50,513 bases of DNA from a virus: the IMG/VR virus record IMGVR_UViG_3300042312_000581, positions 1-50,513 of that record; one strand, written 5' to 3'. The stretch's first letter is position 1. Each line of letters starts with the position of its first letter. The notes beneath the pieces were generated by a model, which was not told the origin of the DNA, searched no databases, and saw only the letters and a list, made by a program, of their open reading frames with translations. This document shows positions 46,063 to 50,513 of this stretch, in pieces. The translations under genes were made by a program, and so were the position numbers.

Positions 46063-46247
46063 GATTTTAGTACCGCTATCCACTCCTGCGCTCTTCTATC
46101 GCGATCGCTATTGTAGTTTTGATCGCGATAAAACTTATATCTATTTTCGCTCTCAATCCGTGACAGACTTGATTTAGTTTTATTAGGATTCAGTAAGGCA
46201 AAACCTATTAACTCTGATGCACTCATTTTTTCAACTTCTTTTTGCAT
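46059..46247 (-). CDS. small hypothetical protein (62 aa)
   Basis: MQKEVEKMSASELIGFALLN... basic C-terminal half (SRIESENRYKFYRDQNYNSDRDRRAQEWIAVLK). AAGGA precedes ATG 46247. The longer upstream frame runs through the terminator and is rejected. Confidence 0.58.
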   Translation of the reverse strand: MQKEVEKMSASELIGFALLNPNKTKSSLSRIESENRYKFYRDQNYNSDRDRRAQEWIAVLKS

Positions 46248-46273
46248 AATTAAATCCTTAAGTTTATTACCAA

Positions 46274-46301
46274 AAAAGCGCCATATCACTACAGCGCTTT
46301 T
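46274..46301 (-). terminator. terminator hairpin upstream of the 62-residue gene
   Basis: AAAAGCGC (46274-46281) pairs with GCGCTTTT (46294-46301) and T/A flanks continue. It lies downstream of the 46316 gene on the minus strand. Confidence 0.75.
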
Positions 46302-46315
46302 GTTGGTTGAGTCAG

Positions 46316-46540
46316 CTAAAAAACACTTAACAAGAATTGTTTGTCTGAATCATCTAAATTAGAAATAGCAAGTCGTTCAACAAAGATTGTTTTCGAGATA
46401 CACTTTTTTGTTTGCTCAATATCGAAACACCATCCGTCAGACATTTTATTTAAGTGATAATCAATGTCATTTTCAGTAAAAAGATTTTGCACCCAAGCCT
46501 TTAAAGCGTCCGAGCATCCACTAATTTGGTAGATTTCCAT
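46316..46540 (-). CDS. hypothetical protein (74 aa)
   Basis: MEIYQISGCSDALKAWVQNL..., acidic alpha/beta. No family recognised. Terminator follows. Confidence 0.57.
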   Translation of the reverse strand: MEIYQISGCSDALKAWVQNLFTENDIDYHLNKMSDGWCFDIEQTKKCISKTIFVERLAISNLDDSDKQFLLSVF

Positions 46541-46557
46541 GATTTTAGTTCAGCTAA

Positions 46558-47313
46558 TTAGCTAAGTCCTAACCCTCTCTTCACCAGGTCCATCGCATCG
46601 GCTGTGCGGTTAAAGTCGCTCGTTTGGCGCTTGCCACTGCCATTAGGGATATTGTCACCACTAGCGCGGTTAAGTGGCTTTGCTGCTGTAGGGATTTCAT
46701 TAGCGATTTGATCAGCTAAATCATCAAGAGTAAAAGGTACTGTCTTTTTACCATCAGATTTAAATCGAGGTGTGCGATCCGTTAATGATTCAACTACTAC
46801 TACAGAGTAACGACCGTTATCACTCCTTGTGACCTCAACCAACTTGTTGTAATCTTCGATCTTTGCAAAACGCTCTGCAAATTCTGGCTTTAAGAATTTA
46901 GAGAAAGCTGAAACAATTTTTTCGTGTTTCCACTCTTGCTTTAATTCTTCAGCGTCTTTGGTAGTAGCTGAAACTTCATCAAGCCTAGCTTTACGTTCAG
47001 CCTCAATTTGCGCGGCTGTTTCTGCTCTTATACGCTCCTTCCAAGTCTCAAAATCGCCAGTTCGTTTCGCCTTTTCTTCTTCATCCAAACGCTCACGCTC
47101 TTTTAGGCGATCCTCAAGTTGTTTAGCTCGTTTATTAGCTGCTTCAGCTTCTTCACGCAGCTTCTTAAGGGTACGCTTTACTGTGTCGTCTTCTTCTGGT
47201 TTTGCGGGTGCTTTAGGTTCATCCGTAGCGCCGCTAGATACACTCTCGTTGGTTGTATCTCCGTCTGTAGCTTCGTTCTGTAGTGGGAACTTTCTAAAGT
47301 ATTGTCTGGGCAT
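46558..47313 (-). CDS. capsid scaffolding protein
   Basis: 251 residues, coiled coil from about 45 to 120 (RTLKKLREEAEAANKRAKQLEDRLKERERLDEEEKAKRTGDFETWKERI...), an acidic low-complexity N terminus, and a C-terminal basic region around NGSGKRQTSDFNRTADAM. This layout and position next to the portal fit a scaffold that guides capsid assembly and is later removed. Confidence 0.8.
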   Translation of the reverse strand: MPRQYFRKFPLQNEATDGDTTNESVSSGATDEPKAPAKPEEDDTVKRTLKKLREEAEAANKRAKQLEDRLKERERLDEEEKAKRTGDFETWKERIRAETAAQIEAERKARLDEVSATTKDAEELKQEWKHEKIVSAFSKFLKPEFAERFAKIEDYNKLVEVTRSDNGRYSVVVVESLTDRTPRFKSDGKKTVPFTLDDLADQIANEIPTAAKPLNRASGDNIPNGSGKRQTSDFNRTADAMDLVKRGLGLS

Positions 47314-47315
47314 AT

Positions 47316-47687
47316 TTAAGCTCTAGTATGTTTTCCTGATAGACTCGCATAATTCTGTAGTTGCAAATTGTCGATAAGCCATTGCCGATCGCCATTGTAT
47401 AAAGCCATTGTAGCTCTAAGATCGGAGCCACTTTGTTTTGTAAAGCTGTAGAACGATGGGACAGATTGACTGGTAACGCCAAGACTGCCATCGGTCATTT
47501 GAGTATCGATAGTAGTTTTGTATGTGTCTAACCCGTCAAGCTTTGATTGTACCTCAGTTATGGCACTCGCTCCGTAGGTGTCTTCGTAGGTTGTGAGAGT
47601 GCTTTCAATTAGAGTGTAATAGTCGCGTGTGAGGTTGAGGTATTTCACGATGCGATCGCGATCGTTGTTTGTCCATGTTTGTGTCAT
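47316..47687 (-). CDS. possible head-related protein (123 aa)
   Basis: MTQTWTNNDRDRIVKYLNLT... helical first half, QSVPSFYSFTKQSGSDLRATMALYNGDRQWLIDNL at the end. AGGAAA ribosome-binding site before ATG 47687. Between scaffold and portal; perhaps a decoration or connector protein. Confidence 0.55.
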   Translation of the reverse strand: MTQTWTNNDRDRIVKYLNLTRDYYTLIESTLTTYEDTYGASAITEVQSKLDGLDTYKTTIDTQMTDGSLGVTSQSVPSFYSFTKQSGSDLRATMALYNGDRQWLIDNLQLQNYASLSGKHTRA

Positions 47688-47848
47688 AAAGGTTTCCTTG
47701 ATGGCAAATAAGTGGATGGGGAATATCGAATCATGTAACCAGTAAAGCAAGGATAACGATCTGACATCTTATAGGGTTCTGAATGCTTCAAAATCTCAAT
47801 ACATTCTTTTGTGATTAATTGATGATTGATTGATTTGTTGATACTCAT
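47684..47848 (-). CDS. small hypothetical protein (54 aa)
   Basis: MSINKSINHQLITKECIEIL... with ATGA overlaps at both ends, between portal and the 123-residue gene. No family recognised. Confidence 0.52.
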   Translation of the reverse strand: MSINKSINHQLITKECIEILKHSEPYKMSDRYPCFTGYMIRYSPSTYLPSRKPL

Positions 47849-49494
47849 GATTCCGACTCCGATTCCTCTTCATTATCATCCTCGCTGTCTTCTTCTTCCT
47901 CGTCGTCATTCTCAGTCTCTACGACTTGACTCTGATTAGTATTAGCAGTAGCCATCTCAACAGGCGGCGCGATCGCCACAATTTTTTGATCCTTTGGTAA
48001 GAAGTTAACCCTATGCAAAATCTCAGTAGCAGCTTCTTCTGTTAATCCTTTATTAATTACCTCGAAGATAGTGCGAATTAGATTCACATCAGCAGGGGCA
48101 AGAATAAAGCTCAAATCTACGTCAATTGTACCATGATCCTCGGTTACGTCTTCACCTTCCCACATTGCCCAATGGCAAAAGATTTGCTGAGAGCATGACT
48201 CTTTGTTAACCTCATACTCTTGTAACCCTGCTTCGTTTTGCCCTGCTTTGATGCTCACCTCAGTAGCAGATTGTTGGACAAATGACTCACCTAAGAAATT
48301 GAAAACAGTCTGCTTAATCAATGCCTCTAATCTATCTAGCGCTTGAATCATAGGCGCAACACTATTTGCGTCAGCTTGCAAATAGTAGACCTTAGCGGCT
48401 CCGATTTGGGTTAACACTGTCTCAATGACAGCAGCGCCGCCTGTAGACAAAGGTCCGAGTTTCTCTGGGATAAAGTCAATATGCTCACGTACAGCAGTAG
48501 GCTGCATCTTGCGAACTGTTGCAAGCCAATCGCTAAATACTTGGTAGTAAGTATGATTCTTCTGCTGTAGGTCAAGTAACGGTGGTATTGTATCCCAAGG
48601 GTTAGCACTGGTTACTGAGTAAAGCACAAAGGGGATTTGACTCAATGGCAAGCCATTGGTATCTAGCAATGGTCTAGGCGCTTCTTCTACTCGATATTCC
48701 TTTTCGCCTTTGTCATTAGTTTCAATGCAAGTTACCGATCGCATCACAGCATAATAAATACGATCTTTTTCTTGCACTTTGATTAGCTCGTATTCCCAGC
48801 AATAATTTTTCATTTTTTGCTTATAACGAGTTTCGCTAATCACCTCACTGCGATCGATGGTGACGTGCTTAAGCAGTACAGAGCCGTCATTGGTGTATTC
48901 GTAATCCTTGATATCAATATCTAATCTAGGAATTAGCACTGAATAGGGACGCAAATCTAATTGTTGTTCAACTGCACGATTAGGGATTTCGCCAAAATTA
49001 GGATAAAGGGTAAGCACCCCTACAAAGCCATCTCTAACAGCCATGCGATCGGCTTCGAGAAAGAATGCTCTAATTGATGTTCCGCGCTTATCAAAATTCT
49101 TAGATGCATTGACAACCGACTCAGGTACATTGCCACTAAGTACCCATTTACTAAGCAGACTAGATACAATCTTGACGGCTGGTTTAAAGAAATTAACAAA
49201 TAGCGATCGCCTTAATCTGAAATACCACTCTTTCGGTGTTTCGCTTGGCATGAGTGGTAAATATTCCTCAGCCAAATTATCAATAATCTGATCGAGGTTT
49301 TCGCCATAAATCCAAGCGCTTTGACCCTCGTAGAAATCTATGCAACGTCTGACATTAGCTTGCTGTCTTTGATAAGCAATGCTCTTTAATGTTGGGTTGT
49401 TATCGTCGCCAAGTATGTTACCGCCCCGATAGCCTTTAGCGATCGCTTCTGGCAATTGATTTGGCTGTAACGTGATTAAAGTTTCTGTTGTCAT
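47845..49494 (-). CDS. portal protein
   Basis: 549 residues. Long N-terminal helical region with YRQQANVRRCIDFYEGQSAW, central NFFKPAVKIVSSLLSKWVLSG, and the C-terminal segment FLGESFVQQSATEVSIKAGQNEAGLQEY typical of the ring-forming portal core, ending in an acidic tail (EEEEDSEDDNEEESESES). Forms the DNA gate of the capsid vertex and docks the terminase. Next to scaffold as in other phages; transcribed opposite to terminase and capsid. Confidence 0.85.
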   Translation of the reverse strand: MTTETLITLQPNQLPEAIAKGYRGGNILGDDNNPTLKSIAYQRQQANVRRCIDFYEGQSAWIYGENLDQIIDNLAEEYLPLMPSETPKEWYFRLRRSLFVNFFKPAVKIVSSLLSKWVLSGNVPESVVNASKNFDKRGTSIRAFFLEADRMAVRDGFVGVLTLYPNFGEIPNRAVEQQLDLRPYSVLIPRLDIDIKDYEYTNDGSVLLKHVTIDRSEVISETRYKQKMKNYCWEYELIKVQEKDRIYYAVMRSVTCIETNDKGEKEYRVEEAPRPLLDTNGLPLSQIPFVLYSVTSANPWDTIPPLLDLQQKNHTYYQVFSDWLATVRKMQPTAVREHIDFIPEKLGPLSTGGAAVIETVLTQIGAAKVYYLQADANSVAPMIQALDRLEALIKQTVFNFLGESFVQQSATEVSIKAGQNEAGLQEYEVNKESCSQQIFCHWAMWEGEDVTEDHGTIDVDLSFILAPADVNLIRTIFEVINKGLTEEAATEILHRVNFLPKDQKIVAIAPPVEMATANTNQSQVVETENDDEEEEDSEDDNEEESESES

Positions 49495-49516
49495 TTATTT
49501 TTTTAATACTGTTGTG

Positions 49517-49645
49517 ATGTCTATAAAGAAAACAATGGAAATTACTCCAAAGAGAAAAGTGAAGCCTAAGAAGCAAATTGTGATGACACCTGAAGGCTAT
49601 GGCTATGCTTATGTTGATAAAAAAGACAAGAAAAGCAAGAAATAG
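49517..49645 (+). CDS. basic micropeptide (42 aa)
   Basis: MSIKKTMEITPKRKVKPKKQ... ending VDKKDKKSKK. Very Lys-rich. It sits opposite the portal start and is followed within a base or two by a terminator hairpin, which favours a real transcript. Low confidence as a protein. Confidence 0.4.
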   Translation: MSIKKTMEITPKRKVKPKKQIVMTPEGYGYAYVDKKDKKSKK

Positions 49646-49694
49646 AACGAATAAAAAAAGACTCATTGCGACTCCTTTTTTATTCGTTCTATTT
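49640..49694. terminator. bidirectional terminator between micropeptide and Tad2 gene
   Basis: AAATAGAACGAATAAAAAA pairs with its complement over about 19 bp. Stops the rightward micropeptide and the leftward Tad2 transcript. Confidence 0.85.
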
Positions 49695-49699
49695 AGAAT

Positions 49700-49936
49700 T
49701 TAGGCAATACTCCAATCATCAGTAAGTAAATCGGTTTGTGACGCTAGCCAAGGAACTACGGTATTTTGCGCTGTTAGCATAGCAATATAAGGATCACATT
49801 TAACACTTATACCGTTTAGCTCTGTAAATCCTTCTGGGACGTAATAGATAAACATATTTTTACCATTCCAACCAGAACGAGCTAATTTGCTGCCATTTTT
49901 TAACGCTTCTAAAGCTTGCCCAAAATTCATTGACAT
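49700..49936 (-). CDS. tad2: anti-Thoeris protein, Tad2 (DUF2829) family
   Basis: 78 residues from ATG 49936. NFGQALEALKNGSKLARSGWNGKNMFIYYVPEG and the end VVPWLASQTDLLTDDWSIA are the hallmark blocks of the DUF2829/Tad2 family. Tad2 proteins are known to sequester the cyclic ADP-ribose signal made by Thoeris defence. A longer in-frame start is rejected as it lacks a better signal. Lies just before the capsid gene, divergent from it. Confidence 0.82.
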   Translation of the reverse strand: MSMNFGQALEALKNGSKLARSGWNGKNMFIYYVPEGFTELNGISVKCDPYIAMLTAQNTVVPWLASQTDLLTDDWSIA

Positions 49937-50106
49937 ACGTTTTCTAATTTTTTTAAATCTTTGTGATATCCTAATATTAATCGTAAACATAGAAAGCGTG
50001 ACGCTTTTTTGATTTATTGATTGCGGAAAAGATTAGAAGTGATTTCTACCTTTGAGCGTGATGCCCCCGCTACACAGCAAAGCACTCAAAGTTAGGAATC
50101 ATAAAT

Positions 50107-50513
50107 ATGGCAGCTTTAACACTATTAGAAATGGCAAAGCAAGCCCGTGAGACGGGAGACGTTCTCAAGGCTGGTATTGTCGAGCAGTATGCGGGTAATT
50201 CTCCGATCCTTGACGTTATTACGTTTGAAGAAAGAGCAGGCGGTGTCGTTGAGTGGCTGCAAGAGAAGCGACTCCCCGTAATGGCTAACCGTGCAATCAA
50301 TGAAGGTTTTACAGCCGATATTGGTGAAGTTGAACGACGGATCGAGAAAGTCGTCATTGCTGGTGGTGAAATCAAGATCGATACGGCTGGATTAAAGCTG
50401 TATGGCGAAAACGTCTTGACTACTCAAATCTCAATGGCGCTTAAGTCTTTACAACTTAAATGGCATGGCGATTTCTTTAATGGTGATCACGCCATTAACC
50501 CTAAAGAATTTTC
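50107..50513 (+). CDS. major capsid protein, cut by window edge
   Basis: 135 residues visible, open to the edge. LTLLEMAKQARETGDVLKAGIVEQYAGNSPILDVITFEERAGGVVEWLQEKRLPVMANRAINEGFTADIGEVERRIEKVVIAGGEIKIDT... matches the common phage capsid family whose members start LTLLEYAK...SPVLEVLPF and contain NEGYTxSTGxxxPxxExLxIAGGDLDVD. Preceded by a weak AGGA and a small AAGCG/CGCTT hairpin with T tract in 49998-50025. It is transcribed away from portal and scaffold. Confidence 0.88.
   Translation, partial: MAALTLLEMAKQARETGDVLKAGIVEQYAGNSPILDVITFEERAGGVVEWLQEKRLPVMANRAINEGFTADIGEVERRIEKVVIAGGEIKIDTAGLKLYGENVLTTQISMALKSLQLKWHGDFFNGDHAINPKEF

Noticed and set aside
46247-46289. Upstream extension of the 62-residue gene.
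   Set aside because: It would translate the terminator hairpin; ATG 46247 has a ribosome-binding site.
1-50513. CRISPR array or a complete type IV CRISPR system.
   Set aside because: No regularly spaced repeats of 25-40 bases and no csf2/csf3/csf4 are visible; only a Csf1-like protein.
1-50513. Integrase or transposase gene with attachment sites.
   Set aside because: No tyrosine or serine recombinase motif and no DDE transposase were found. InsA-like zinc ribbons alone do not make an insertion sequence.

Overview
The window looks like about 50 kb of a temperate, siphovirus-type cyanophage (a prophage or circular phage contig) from an AT-rich, probably freshwater cyanobacterium. The cyanobacterial palindrome GCGATCGC (HIP1) recurs throughout, in genes and between them, which argues for long residence in a cyanobacterial host. 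There are no cellular housekeeping genes. Both edges cut phage genes: a cytosine methyltransferase on the left and a major capsid protein on the right. No integrase is visible.

Layout. 1-3.4 kb: leftward early operon (C5 methyltransferase, small proteins, single-strand annealing recombinase). 3.42-3.55 kb: divergent promoters with repeated operators, beside a Cro/CI-type repressor. 3.5-6.0 kb: rightward operon (repressor, GIY-YIG/RHH protein, BRO antirepressor, small proteins). 6.1-7.3 kb: terminators, a large structured RNA (copy A), an RHH regulator. 7.3-11.0 kb: rightward FtsK/HerA-like ATPase with several tiny membrane proteins. 12.3-17.5 kb: leftward distal-tail genes, with an adenine/N4-cytosine-type methyltransferase among them. 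17.7-23.5 kb: rightward island of accessory genes (zinc ribbons, KilA-N, J-domain). 23.5-29.6 kb: leftward tail genes (tape measure, tail chaperones with a lambda-like frameshift site, major tail protein). 29.7-31.4 kb: small rightward island. 31.5-37.9 kb: leftward neck/tail-completion genes and small regulated genes, tandem tRNA-like elements, RusA resolvase. 37.9-39.0 kb: large RNA copy B. 39.0-45.7 kb: rightward operon with a solitary Csf1-like protein, a ParB/methyltransferase gene broken at poly-G tracts, a PLP-type enzyme and both terminase subunits. 45.7-50.0 kb: leftward small genes, scaffold, portal and an anti-Thoeris (Tad2) homologue. 50.1 kb: rightward capsid gene.

How it works together: terminase, portal, scaffold, capsid, tail chaperones, tape measure and tail proteins build a long-tailed virion. 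The annealing recombinase and RusA serve recombination. The repressor, BRO and KilA-N proteins point to a lysogenic switch. Three DNA methyltransferases and Tad2 probably protect against host defence.

The most unusual content is a pair of paralogous, highly structured RNAs of about 515-550 nt. They lie 31 kb apart in inverted orientation, and compensatory base changes between the two copies support their helices. I could not assign them to a known RNA class from sequence alone.
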